Part shown: positions 1 to 6,362 of the stretch, piece by piece
Layout: every line of letters starts with the position of its first letter
Numbering within the stretch: the stretch's first letter is position 1
Assembly: GCA_002379985.1 (NCBI GenBank)
Contig: DFVG01000014.1
Location: forward strand, 1-12,798
Reading direction: 5' to 3'
Length of the DNA: 12,798 nucleotides
Source of the DNA: Flavobacteriaceae bacterium UBA4166
Lineage (GTDB): Bacteria > Bacteroidota > Bacteroidia > Flavobacteriales > Flavobacteriaceae
The notes under the pieces: generated by a model
What the model saw: the letters and a program-made list of their open reading frames with translations, nothing else
The model's database searches: none
What the model was told of the DNA's origin: nothing
Translations under genes and position numbers: made by a program

Positions 1-77
1 TTTCAATATCTCAATGAACTTTTTCTATTCCTTCGCTCAAAATAAAAGGCCAATCTTATTGACCCCTCATCCGTTTT
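1..77 (-). other. probable rRNA operon leader (16S gene would lie beyond the left edge)
   Basis: Read on the minus strand, this segment is the transcribed stretch downstream of two strong tandem promoters. It ends at the window edge with AAAGTTCATTGA followed by GATATTGAAA. A GTTCwTTGA-N-ATATTG motif of this kind is what I know from the leaders of Bacteroidota 16S rRNA operons, where it resembles a boxA antitermination signal. No protein frame of conviction is present. The inference is that an rRNA operon runs leftwards out of the window. A tRNA cluster is the main alternative, since tRNA promoters in this group look similar. Confidence 0.6.
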
Positions 78-114
78 GCGGGTGCAAATATACAACGCTT
101 TTTTATTCCTGCAA
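78..114 (-). promoter_or_regulatory. tandem rRNA-type promoter, proximal copy (P2-like)
   Basis: On the minus strand there is a -33 TTG (plus-strand CAA at 112-114), a 19 bp spacer and a perfect TATATTTG -7 element (plus strand 85-92), followed by CACCCGC. This matches the Bacteroidota primary sigma factor consensus TTG-N17-23-TAnnTTTG. Transcription should start near 77-80 and run left. Positions 78-105 match 194-221 at 26 of 28 bases. An A-tract at 123-129 sits just upstream of the -33 box. Confidence 0.75.
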
Positions 115-193
115 TACTTTTCAAAAAAATATTTCAATAATATTTTCGTTGCTATTTTCACCTTTTCAAAGATGCCCTGAATTGTTTTCCAAA

Positions 194-230
194 GCGGGTG
201 CAAATATAAAATGCTTTTTTAATTAATCAA
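194..230 (-). promoter_or_regulatory. tandem rRNA-type promoter, distal copy (P1-like)
   Basis: This is the second copy of the leftward promoter. The -33 TTG lies on the minus strand (plus-strand CAA at 228-230), the spacer is 19 bp, and the -7 element is TATATTTG (plus strand 201-208) followed by CACCCGC. The spacing is identical to the copy 116 bp downstream. Tandem P1/P2 promoters are typical of rRNA operons. The 14 bp palindrome TTTTTTTAAAAAAA at 245-258 lies upstream of the -33 box, where an UP element would sit. Confidence 0.75.
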
Positions 231-244
231 GCATTAATTCATTC

Positions 245-258
245 TTTTTTTAAAAAAA
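245..258. promoter_or_regulatory. T7A7 tract, probable UP element or bent DNA
   Basis: TTTTTTTAAAAAAA is a perfect 14 bp palindrome about 15-28 bp upstream of the distal leftward promoter's -33 box. AT tracts at this distance raise promoter strength by contacting the RNA polymerase alpha C-terminal domain. The role is inferred from position and composition only. Confidence 0.4.
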
Positions 259-697
259 TAACACCCCTTTTCATTGTTCATCTGAACATCAGCTAATTAT
301 CAAAAAGAATCCTATTAACTTCCCTAAGTTTATTCAGAATTTAACAAACAACTTACCTCTATGTAACCTAAAACTAACAGACGATCATACTTCATCACAA
401 TTAAAAATCCACAATTCATCATAATTGCGATAACCAACGCATTCAAGCCGTCGTGAATCTATAAAAAAAGAGTGTGTTTCATAGGTCGCCTTGTAGATCC
501 TCTGCATTATTTTTTGAAACTATTCAGACACTCCTATATTCGATTACGCCATATCAAGCGCCTTATACACTGTTTTTATAACAATTCACAGTATCGGAAT
601 GCAATATTTTGCTGTGACAGACATTCTAATTTATACCTTAATATATGTCTAATTATTTTCGATTACCTGAACAGTATCTACCTACCTCAACTGTTTC
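259..697. other. long intergenic region without a convincing gene
   Basis: This region separates the leftward rRNA-type promoters from the rightward thrS promoter. A 78-codon plus-strand frame at 472-708 is rich in Cys, His, Tyr and Arg, matches nothing I recognise and overlaps the 18 bp palindrome upstream of thrS, so I do not call it a gene. The only structure I see is a short inverted repeat at 275-288 (TGTTCA, 2 bp, TGAACA), which could be an operator. I find no tRNA, terminator or open frame of conviction on either strand. Confidence 0.5.
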
Positions 698-715
698 AAA
701 ATAGCTAGCTATTTT
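698..715. repeat. 18 bp perfect palindrome upstream of the thrS promoter
   Basis: AAAATAGCTAGCTATTTT is self-complementary over all 18 bases. It ends 12 bp before the -33 TTG of the thrS promoter and is followed by CATTTTTT. It could be a dimeric regulator's operator. It could also act as a weak AT-rich hairpin that stops stray rightward transcripts before thrS. The sequence alone does not decide between these. Confidence 0.45.
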
Positions 716-727
716 CATTTTTTGTGG

Positions 728-758
728 TTGTATAACGGGGAAAGTCGTTTTATCTTTG
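728..758 (+). promoter_or_regulatory. promoter of the thrS-infC-rpmI-rplT operon
   Basis: TTG at 728-730, a 20 bp spacer and TATCTTTG at 751-758 fit the Bacteroidota consensus with a perfect TAnnTTTG. The start of transcription should fall near 763-766. That leaves an untranslated leader of about 12-15 bases before the thrS ATG, too short for a T-box or other leader riboswitch. Confidence 0.75.
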
Positions 759-777
759 CGCTTTAAACAAAGACAGC

Positions 778-2724
778 ATGATTGCAATTACCTTACCGGA
801 CGGTAGTATCAAAGAAGTAGCACAAGGAACTACTCCTATGGATATAGCCATGGGAATCAGTGAAGGCCTGGCACGAAATGTTATTTCCGCCAGCTACAAT
901 GATACGAAGGTAGAAACAAGTACTCCGCTTAATGAAGACGGCAGCTTGGTATTGCACACATGGCGTGACGCGCAGGGAAAGGAAGCATTTTGGCATTCTT
1001 CGGCGCATATTTTAGCCCAAGCACTCGAAGAGCTCTATCCGGGTATCAAACTCACCATCGGACCTGCCATCGATAATGGGTTCTATTATGATATCGACGC
1101 TGGTGAACATGTCATTTCTGAAAAGGATCTGCCCAAGATTGAGGAAAAAATGTTGGAGATCGCGCGCGGAAAACATGTGTTTCAGATGCGGTCGGTTACC
1201 AAAGAAGAAGCGCTTCAGTTCTACAAAGAACAAGGCAACGAATATAAAGTGGAGCTGATAGAGAATTTAGAGGACGGCACCATTACCTTCTGTGACCACG
1301 ACACCTTTACCGATCTTTGTCGCGGGGGACATATTCCAAATACCGGTATTGTAAAGGCGGTTAAACTGATGAGCGTCGCAGGAGCCTACTGGCGAGGGGA
1401 TGAGAATAATACTCAATTGACGCGTATCTATGGAATCTCTTTTCCGAAGCAAAAAGAATTAAAAGAATATTTAGCCTTACTAGAGGAGGCCAAGAAGCGC
1501 GACCACCGAAAGTTAGGAAAAGAATTAGAACTTTTTACCTTCTCTCAAAAAGTAGGACAAGGACTTCCTCTTTGGATGCCGAAAGGAACGGCGCTACGGG
1601 AACGACTTGAGAATTTCCTGAAAAAAGCACAGAAAAAAGCGGGATATGAAATGATTATTAGTCCGCATATTGGTCATAAAGAACTCTATGTGACTTCCGG
1701 ACATTATGCGAAATATGGAGAAGATAGTTTTCAGCCTATAAAAACGCCTTCGGAGGATGAAGAATTCATGCTCAAGCCAATGAATTGTCCGCATCACTGT
1801 GAGATGTACAAAAGCAAACCTTGGTCTTATAAAGACCTTCCAAAGCGATTTGCAGAATTTGGAACGGTCTATCGATACGAACAAAGTGGCGAATTACACG
1901 GACTTACGCGCGTTCGTGGCTTCACTCAGGATGACGCTCATATTTTCTGTACCCCCGATCAGTTGGATGAAGAATTTAAAAAGGTAATTGATCTTGTACT
2001 ATACGTTTTTGGTTCGTTAGGGTTTGAAAAATTCAAAACACAGGTTTCGATTCGAGATCCAAAACAACCTGAAAAATATATTGGCGACGCCGATCTATGG
2101 GAAAAAGCCGAACAAGCGATCATCAATGCCGCCAGCGATAAAGGATTAGATTATATCATTGAAGAAGGGGAAGCTGCGTTTTATGGTCCGAAACTTGATT
2201 TTATGGTGCAAGATGCACTCGGAAGAAGTTGGCAGTTAGGAACGATTCAAGTGGATTATAATTTACCGAAGCGATTTGAACTAGAATATAAAGGTAGCGA
2301 CAATGAAATGCATCGTCCAGTGATGATTCACCGGGCGCCGTTTGGAAGTATGGAACGCTTTGTTGCGATATTGTTAGAACATACCGGTGGAAACTTTCCG
2401 TTATGGCTTATGCCCGAGCAAGTTGCTATATTATCATTAAGTGAAAAATATGAAAAATACGCTCAAAAAGTTTTAAATTTGCTTGAAAATAACGAAATTC
2501 GCGCCCTTGTAGATAACCGTAGTGAGACCATTGGGAAGAAAATTCGGGAAGCCGAAATGAATAAAATTCCTTATATGATCATTGTTGGAGAGCAAGAAGA
2601 ACAAAACGATACTGTAGCAGTACGCAAGCATAGTGAAGGAGATTTAGGCAGTATGAGCGTGGCTGAATTTTCGGAATTAATTAACACCGAAATTCAAGAA
2701 AATATCGTAGAATTTAATGTGTAA
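778..2724 (+). CDS. thrS: threonine--tRNA ligase
   Basis: This enzyme charges tRNA-Thr with threonine in the cytoplasm and edits mischarged Ser-tRNA. It is full length at 648 residues and shows the standard order: TGS domain (about 1-62), editing domain, class II catalytic core and C-terminal anticodon-binding domain (about 545-640). Editing-site residues are present as H73 and H77 (HSSAH) and C181 and H185 (CRGGH). The catalytic zinc ligands are present as C337 (MNCPHH), H388 (DDAH) and H518 (MIHRAPFGS). The ATG lies a short distance behind a clear promoter. infC follows after 18 bp, the same gene order as in Escherichia coli, so the two are co-transcribed. Confidence 0.97.
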   Translation: MIAITLPDGSIKEVAQGTTPMDIAMGISEGLARNVISASYNDTKVETSTPLNEDGSLVLHTWRDAQGKEAFWHSSAHILAQALEELYPGIKLTIGPAIDNGFYYDIDAGEHVISEKDLPKIEEKMLEIARGKHVFQMRSVTKEEALQFYKEQGNEYKVELIENLEDGTITFCDHDTFTDLCRGGHIPNTGIVKAVKLMSVAGAYWRGDENNTQLTRIYGISFPKQKELKEYLALLEEAKKRDHRKLGKELELFTFSQKVGQGLPLWMPKGTALRERLENFLKKAQKKAGYEMIISPHIGHKELYVTSGHYAKYGEDSFQPIKTPSEDEEFMLKPMNCPHHCEMYKSKPWSYKDLPKRFAEFGTVYRYEQSGELHGLTRVRGFTQDDAHIFCTPDQLDEEFKKVIDLVLYVFGSLGFEKFKTQVSIRDPKQPEKYIGDADLWEKAEQAIINAASDKGLDYIIEEGEAAFYGPKLDFMVQDALGRSWQLGTIQVDYNLPKRFELEYKGSDNEMHRPVMIHRAPFGSMERFVAILLEHTGGNFPLWLMPEQVAILSLSEKYEKYAQKVLNLLENNEIRALVDNRSETIGKKIREAEMNKIPYMIIVGEQEEQNDTVAVRKHSEGDLGSMSVAEFSELINTEIQENIVEFNV

Positions 2725-2742
2725 TCATAATATTTATTAGTT

Positions 2743-3300
2743 ATAGCAATACGTAGAAGAAGAAGTCGCGGCCCAAGACGGGTTCAGAAAGAAGACAAAC
2801 ACCGGATCAACCAAAAAATTCGTGCTAAAGAAGTACGTGTAGTGGGCGACAACGTGGATGTGGATATCTATCCATTGAGTAAAGCTTTATCCATGGCCGA
2901 AGAGAAAGGCTTGGATCTTGTAGAAATTTCTCCCAATGCAGAACCACCCGTATGTAAGATCATGGACTATAAAAAGTTTGTCTATGAGCAAAAGAAACGG
3001 GAAAAAGCCATGAAGGCCAAGGCCTCCAAGGTAGTGGTAAAAGAAATTCGTTTCGGACCAAATACCGATGATCACGATTACGAATTCAAAAAGAAGCATG
3101 CAGAGAAATTCCTTTCCGATGGAGCGAAATTGAAAGCTTATGTCTTTTTTAAGGGACGTTCGATCATTTACAAAGATAAAGGAGAGATCTTGTTACTTCG
3201 ATTGGCACAAGATCTAGAAGATGTAGGGAAAGTAGAACAAATGCCGAAATTGGAAGGAAAGCGGATGATCATGTTCATTGCGCCGAAGAAAACAAAATAA
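2743..3300 (+). CDS. infC: translation initiation factor IF-3, with inferred AUA start codon
   Basis: IF-3 binds the 30S subunit, blocks premature 50S joining and proofreads the start codon and initiator tRNA. The frame encodes an N-terminal domain, a lysine-rich linker (around YEQKKREKAMKAKA) and a C-terminal domain ending in KLEGKRMIMFIAPKKTK. The first standard start codon in frame is GTG at 2842, which would remove 33 residues of conserved N-terminal domain. The frame opens after a TAA at 2728-2730, and only ATA at 2743 gives the family's usual N-terminus, (M)AIRRRR followed by VQKEDKHRINQKIRAKEV. The product is then 185 residues, the normal length. Rare start codons in infC are known to mediate autoregulation, as with AUU in E. 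coli. rpmI starts 58 bp downstream. Confidence 0.93.
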   Translation: MAIRRRRSRGPRRVQKEDKHRINQKIRAKEVRVVGDNVDVDIYPLSKALSMAEEKGLDLVEISPNAEPPVCKIMDYKKFVYEQKKREKAMKAKASKVVVKEIRFGPNTDDHDYEFKKKHAEKFLSDGAKLKAYVFFKGRSIIYKDKGEILLLRLAQDLEDVGKVEQMPKLEGKRMIMFIAPKKTK

Positions 3301-3302
3301 TT

Positions 3303-3320
3303 AAGCGCCTTTAGGTGCTT
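3303..3320 (+). other. hairpin between infC and rpmI
   Basis: AAGCGCC at 3303-3309 pairs with GGTGCTT at 3314-3320 (7 bp with one G-U pair) around a TTTA loop. It starts three bases after the infC stop codon. No T-run follows, so it is not an ordinary intrinsic terminator. It could stabilise or process the mRNA, or take part in feedback by ribosomal protein. Confidence 0.45.
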
Positions 3321-3358
3321 TGAAAATAAAGCGAAATAAATAGTAAAATTTAAGCAAG

Positions 3359-3556
3359 ATGCCTAAACAAAAAACAAAATCCAGTGCCAAAAAGCGATTT
3401 AAGCTTACAGGAACTGGTAAAATCAAAAGAAAGCACGCGTTTAAAAGTCACATCTTAACCAAAAAGTCGAAAAAACGCAAGCTCGCCTTAACGCATGATA
3501 CGTTAGTACACAAAAGCGATGAGGACAATGTTAAACAAATGCTTCGTTTGAAGTAA
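3359..3556 (+). CDS. rpmI: 50S ribosomal protein L35
   Basis: This small basic protein of the large ribosomal subunit has 65 residues, the usual length. It starts MPKQKTKSSAKKRFK and carries the conserved KRKHAFKSHILTKKSKKRK stretch. It lies between infC and rplT, its normal position in bacteria. The leader before the ATG (AAATTTAAGCAAG) is A-rich with no Shine-Dalgarno sequence, as expected in this phylum. rplT follows 99 bp downstream across a spacer containing a palindrome. Confidence 0.96.
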   Translation: MPKQKTKSSAKKRFKLTGTGKIKRKHAFKSHILTKKSKKRKLALTHDTLVHKSDEDNVKQMLRLK

Positions 3557-3561
3557 GCTGT

Positions 3562-3575
3562 TTAACCGGTTAACC
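3562..3575. repeat. nested palindromes in the rpmI-rplT spacer
   Basis: TTAACCGGTTAA (3562-3573) is a perfect 12 bp palindrome, and GGTTAACC (3568-3575) is a second one overlapping it. They lie six bases after the rpmI stop codon in a 99 bp spacer that is long for this operon. In other bacteria L20 represses rpmI-rplT by binding structured mRNA that mimics its 23S rRNA site. Whether this element takes part in anything similar is open. Confidence 0.35.
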
Positions 3576-3655
3576 CAATTTTATAACCCTGGAGTATGGC
3601 CAATTAATATTGAAAAGTGTTGTTATCAACCGCCTGCTACAAAACAAAGTAAATT

Positions 3656-4000
3656 ATGCCAAGATCAGTAAATTCAGTTGCGAAAAGAGCTCGAAGAAAA
3701 AAAGTTCTTAAGCAAGCCAAAGGATACTTTGGAAGACGTAAAAATGTATGGACCGTTGCAAAAAATGCCGTTGATAAGGCGATGCAATATTCGTATCGTG
3801 ATCGCCGCGCTAAGAAACGTAATTTCCGCTCCTTGTGGATTGCGCGTATCAATGCCGGTGCTCGTCAACACGGAATGTCCTATTCTAAGTTTATGGGAGG
3901 ATTAAAAGCCAATAATATCGAATTGAACCGTAAGGTACTTGCAGATTTGGCGATGAATCACCCCGAAGCTTTTGAAGCCATTGTTAAAAAAGTAAAGTAG
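3656..4000 (+). CDS. rplT: 50S ribosomal protein L20
   Basis: L20 binds 23S rRNA early and is needed for large-subunit assembly. The protein has 114 residues, the standard length. It has the long basic N-terminal extension (MPRSVNSVAKRARRKKVLKQAKGYFGRRK) and the globular C-terminal domain with SRDRRAKKRNFR-like and ARINAGARQHGMSYSKFM segments. It is the last gene of the operon and is followed 32 bp later by a strong intrinsic terminator. In several bacteria L20 represses its own operon. Confidence 0.97.
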   Translation: MPRSVNSVAKRARRKKVLKQAKGYFGRRKNVWTVAKNAVDKAMQYSYRDRRAKKRNFRSLWIARINAGARQHGMSYSKFMGGLKANNIELNRKVLADLAMNHPEAFEAIVKKVK

Positions 4001-4032
4001 GCGAAAGCCCAAAACCTATATTTATTTCGTTT

Positions 4033-4058
4033 AAAGCCCGCATCTAGCGGGCTTTTTT
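4033..4058 (+). terminator. intrinsic terminator of the thrS-rplT operon
   Basis: AAAGCCCGC (4033-4041) and GCGGGCTTT (4047-4055) form a perfect 9 bp GC-rich stem around the loop ATCTA, and the T-run extends to 4058. This is the only textbook intrinsic terminator I see in the window. Confidence 0.92.
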
Positions 4059-4102
4059 ATGCAAAACACTTATTTATTGTATATTAGTCAAAAAGCAACA
4101 CA

Positions 4103-5044
4103 GTGCCTACCTTCAAAGTCCTCCTTATGTTTTTGCTTTTTACATCTGTTACCGCTTGGTCACAGCAGGGAAGTGACTTTGTTTTTCGAGACAATCATGG
4201 TAAGGCCGTTTATCTTCCCCTCGGAAAGATTTCTTTCGCAGATCAGGTGCACTCCTTTCATTTAGGGTATCCCAGACCTCTCACTATTTTTCGGGATAGC
4301 ACGCAATCGCTGGGAGCTCCAAACTATACTGATTATCGAAACCCTGATTTTGTCTCGATAGGATGTGGAGGCCAATTAATCCTCTCCTTTACAGATAATG
4401 GCTTTATGAACTTAAAAGGAGATGATCTCTATATTTTTGAAGTAGGGCCCTCTCGTGAAGGTGTTCGCGTTGAGATCTCTATGGATGGGGAACGTTGGCA
4501 TTATGCAGGAGCCACCACCGGCGGAAAATCTATGATCAACTTTAGTGAATTTCGTATTCCGGCCGACCAGATTTTTTATTACATCCGCCTCACAGACCTA
4601 AAAGATGAATGTACCGGGAGAACTGCCGGAGCCGACATTGATGCGGTGGCCGCGATTAATAGCGTGATCAAACTTACACTGAATGCAGATGTATTATTTG
4701 ATGTAAATAGCACTTATTTAAAAGAGGAATCAAGAGCCACTTTGGATTCACTTTCTTCTTTATTGAAAGGGGTTCGTAGTGCGACGATACTGGTGGAAGG
4801 GCATACTGATAGTGATGGAGATGCTGAATACAATTACGACCTATCGTATAATCGTTGTTATTCAGTAGTACAAAAACTAAAAATACTATTGATGGATGAA
4901 ACTCCGTTTGAATTCAAAATTAAAGCGCTAGGAGAATTGGCCCCTAAAGTGCCTAATGATTCTGAAATCAATAAACAACTAAATCGCCGCGTAGAAATCA
5001 CCGTACTTCCACCGGAAAGCTACTACAGTAATATCAAGGAATAA
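4103..5044 (+). CDS. secreted OmpA-domain protein with an N-terminal beta-rich domain
   Basis: The 313-residue protein probably resides in the periplasm or at the outer membrane and binds peptidoglycan. Residues 1-20 form a signal peptide (K5, hydrophobic 7-16, likely cleavage after AWS). There is no lipobox cysteine. Residues about 50-185 form a compact, probably beta-rich domain with GCGGQLILSFTDN, GDDLYIFEVG, VEISMDGERW and GADIDAVAAI. I have seen comparable domains next to OmpA domains in surface proteins but have no name for it. Residues about 192-303 are an OmpA-like domain (VLFDVNS, EGHTDSDGD, QLNRRVEI) with the peptidoglycan-contacting Asp236 and Arg251 in place. Cys88 and Cys170 could form a disulfide. 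I chose the GTG start because the in-frame ATG at 4127 would remove the positive n-region. The gene is separated from rplT by a terminator. Its promoter is unclear; TATATTAG before the gene is one mismatch from the -7 consensus. Confidence 0.82.
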   Translation: MPTFKVLLMFLLFTSVTAWSQQGSDFVFRDNHGKAVYLPLGKISFADQVHSFHLGYPRPLTIFRDSTQSLGAPNYTDYRNPDFVSIGCGGQLILSFTDNGFMNLKGDDLYIFEVGPSREGVRVEISMDGERWHYAGATTGGKSMINFSEFRIPADQIFYYIRLTDLKDECTGRTAGADIDAVAAINSVIKLTLNADVLFDVNSTYLKEESRATLDSLSSLLKGVRSATILVEGHTDSDGDAEYNYDLSYNRCYSVVQKLKILLMDETPFEFKIKALGELAPKVPNDSEINKQLNRRVEITVLPPESYYSNIKE

Positions 5045-6307
5045 TTACGTTTTCTGCTTTTTCTTTTTTGCCGCCGGAAATAACACATTATTTAAAATAA
5101 GGCGATATCCTGGAGAATTTGGATGTAGCGCTAGTTCCGTTTTTGCATCGCCAACGCGATGTTGATAATCTTCCGGATCATGCCCCCCATAAAAGGTGAA
5201 GAACCCCTTGCCTCGTACCCCATGAATGTAACGTGCTTCGCCATTGGTCTTATTCTCACCCATAACAAGCACATTAGATTTTACTGTTTTTCTATCATAT
5301 GACGTGGTTTGCCCCATAAATCCTTTTACCAAAGCGGTATGGTTTTGGACCAACATGCAAGGAATCGGGTCCCATTTTGCTGAATAATCCATCAATGAAA
5401 AGTAATCGGTCTCTTTTGGGATTCTTCGCTTCCGCGTCATATCGATAGATGAAAATTCATAGACCATCGGACTTCTTTCTAAGATAAAATCTGTAAAAGC
5501 GAAGGTATTATTGAAGTCAATTTTACCTTGATATCCTGCTTCGCTTGGATCTCCGTCAAACATCGGCTCACAAATATCCACCCCTTCAGCTGCCAACGCA
5601 ATATCAAAGCTATCGGTAGCACTACACATCGCAAACATAAATCCGCCTCCCACTACGTAATCTCTAATTTTCAAAGCCACGTCTAGTTTTTCTTCGGAAA
5701 CTTTAGAATATCCTAATTTTCCGGCCAAGGCTTCGGCTTCTTTTTTTTCCTGAATGTACCAAGGAGCCGCTCGATATGCACGATAGAACTTTCCATATTG
5801 ACCGGTAAAATCCTCGTGGTGTAAATGCAACCAATCGTATAAAATGAGTTGATCATTCAGTACCTCTTCATCATATACGACATCATACGGAATTTCGGCA
5901 TAGGATAACACCATCGTTACCGCGTCATCCCAAGGTTGGTTTCCTTTTGGAGAATAGACCGCAATTCGAGGGGCTTTCTCAAGCACAACGGCTTCCATGT
6001 TTTGCGACGGACTGCTAATTTCCTCTAAAATCTGTTGTGTTTTCGTATCGCTAATAATTTCAAAAGAAACACCACGGATCTGACATTCTTTCCGGATCGT
6101 TTCCGTATCGGGCAATAAGAAAGAACCACCGCGATAGTTCAACAACCATTTTACTTTTAAGTCCCTTTCTAAACTCCAATAGGTGATCCCATAGGCTTTT
6201 AAGTGCTCTTTTTGTCCTTCCGCATCCATAGGAATAAGGAGATAGGAAGCATACGAACTAACGGTAAAAACGAGAAAAAATAGGAAAGTAAATAATTTCG
6301 TCATCAT
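5045..6307 (-). CDS. secreted glutamine-amidotransferase-like protein (often labelled 'asparagine synthetase B')
   Basis: This is a 420-residue exported protein. Residues 1-20 are a signal peptide (K4, hydrophobic core, cleavage near SSYA). Close relatives in flavobacteria are, from memory, auto-named asparagine synthetase B. I see neither the N-terminal catalytic Cys2 of a class II amidotransferase nor an ATP-pyrophosphatase SGGxDS loop. Instead, IAVYSPKGNQPWDDAVTMVL (from about 115), YDWLHLHHEDFTG (157-169) and GGGFMFAMCSATD (220-232) suggest a class I amidotransferase/ThuA-like fold. Cys228 would sit in the nucleophile elbow, and His376 with Asp377 and Glu379 (GGHDPED) are partner candidates. 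The C-terminus is basic (KKKKQK). The gene lies 55 bp downstream of dnaB on the same strand and may be co-transcribed. Two adjacent ATG codons begin the frame. The substrate is unknown. Confidence 0.75.
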   Translation of the reverse strand: MMTKLFTFLFFLVFTVSSYASYLLIPMDAEGQKEHLKAYGITYWSLERDLKVKWLLNYRGGSFLLPDTETIRKECQIRGVSFEIISDTKTQQILEEISSPSQNMEAVVLEKAPRIAVYSPKGNQPWDDAVTMVLSYAEIPYDVVYDEEVLNDQLILYDWLHLHHEDFTGQYGKFYRAYRAAPWYIQEKKEAEALAGKLGYSKVSEEKLDVALKIRDYVVGGGFMFAMCSATDSFDIALAAEGVDICEPMFDGDPSEAGYQGKIDFNNTFAFTDFILERSPMVYEFSSIDMTRKRRIPKETDYFSLMDYSAKWDPIPCMLVQNHTALVKGFMGQTTSYDRKTVKSNVLVMGENKTNGEARYIHGVRGKGFFTFYGGHDPEDYQHRVGDAKTELALHPNSPGYRLILNNVLFPAAKKKKQKT

Positions 6308-6362
6308 GCGAATATAACGACAAAAATTGAGCCATAGTACCTTCTCGAAGGCTTTCTAAGAT

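Noticed and set aside
3..203. 66-codon minus-strand frame at the left edge
   Set aside because: It runs through the tandem promoters and the rRNA-like leader and resembles no protein.
472..708. 78-codon plus-strand open frame upstream of thrS
   Set aside because: Its composition is unlike a normal protein, it has no recognisable motif and no promoter, and its end overlaps the 18 bp palindrome.
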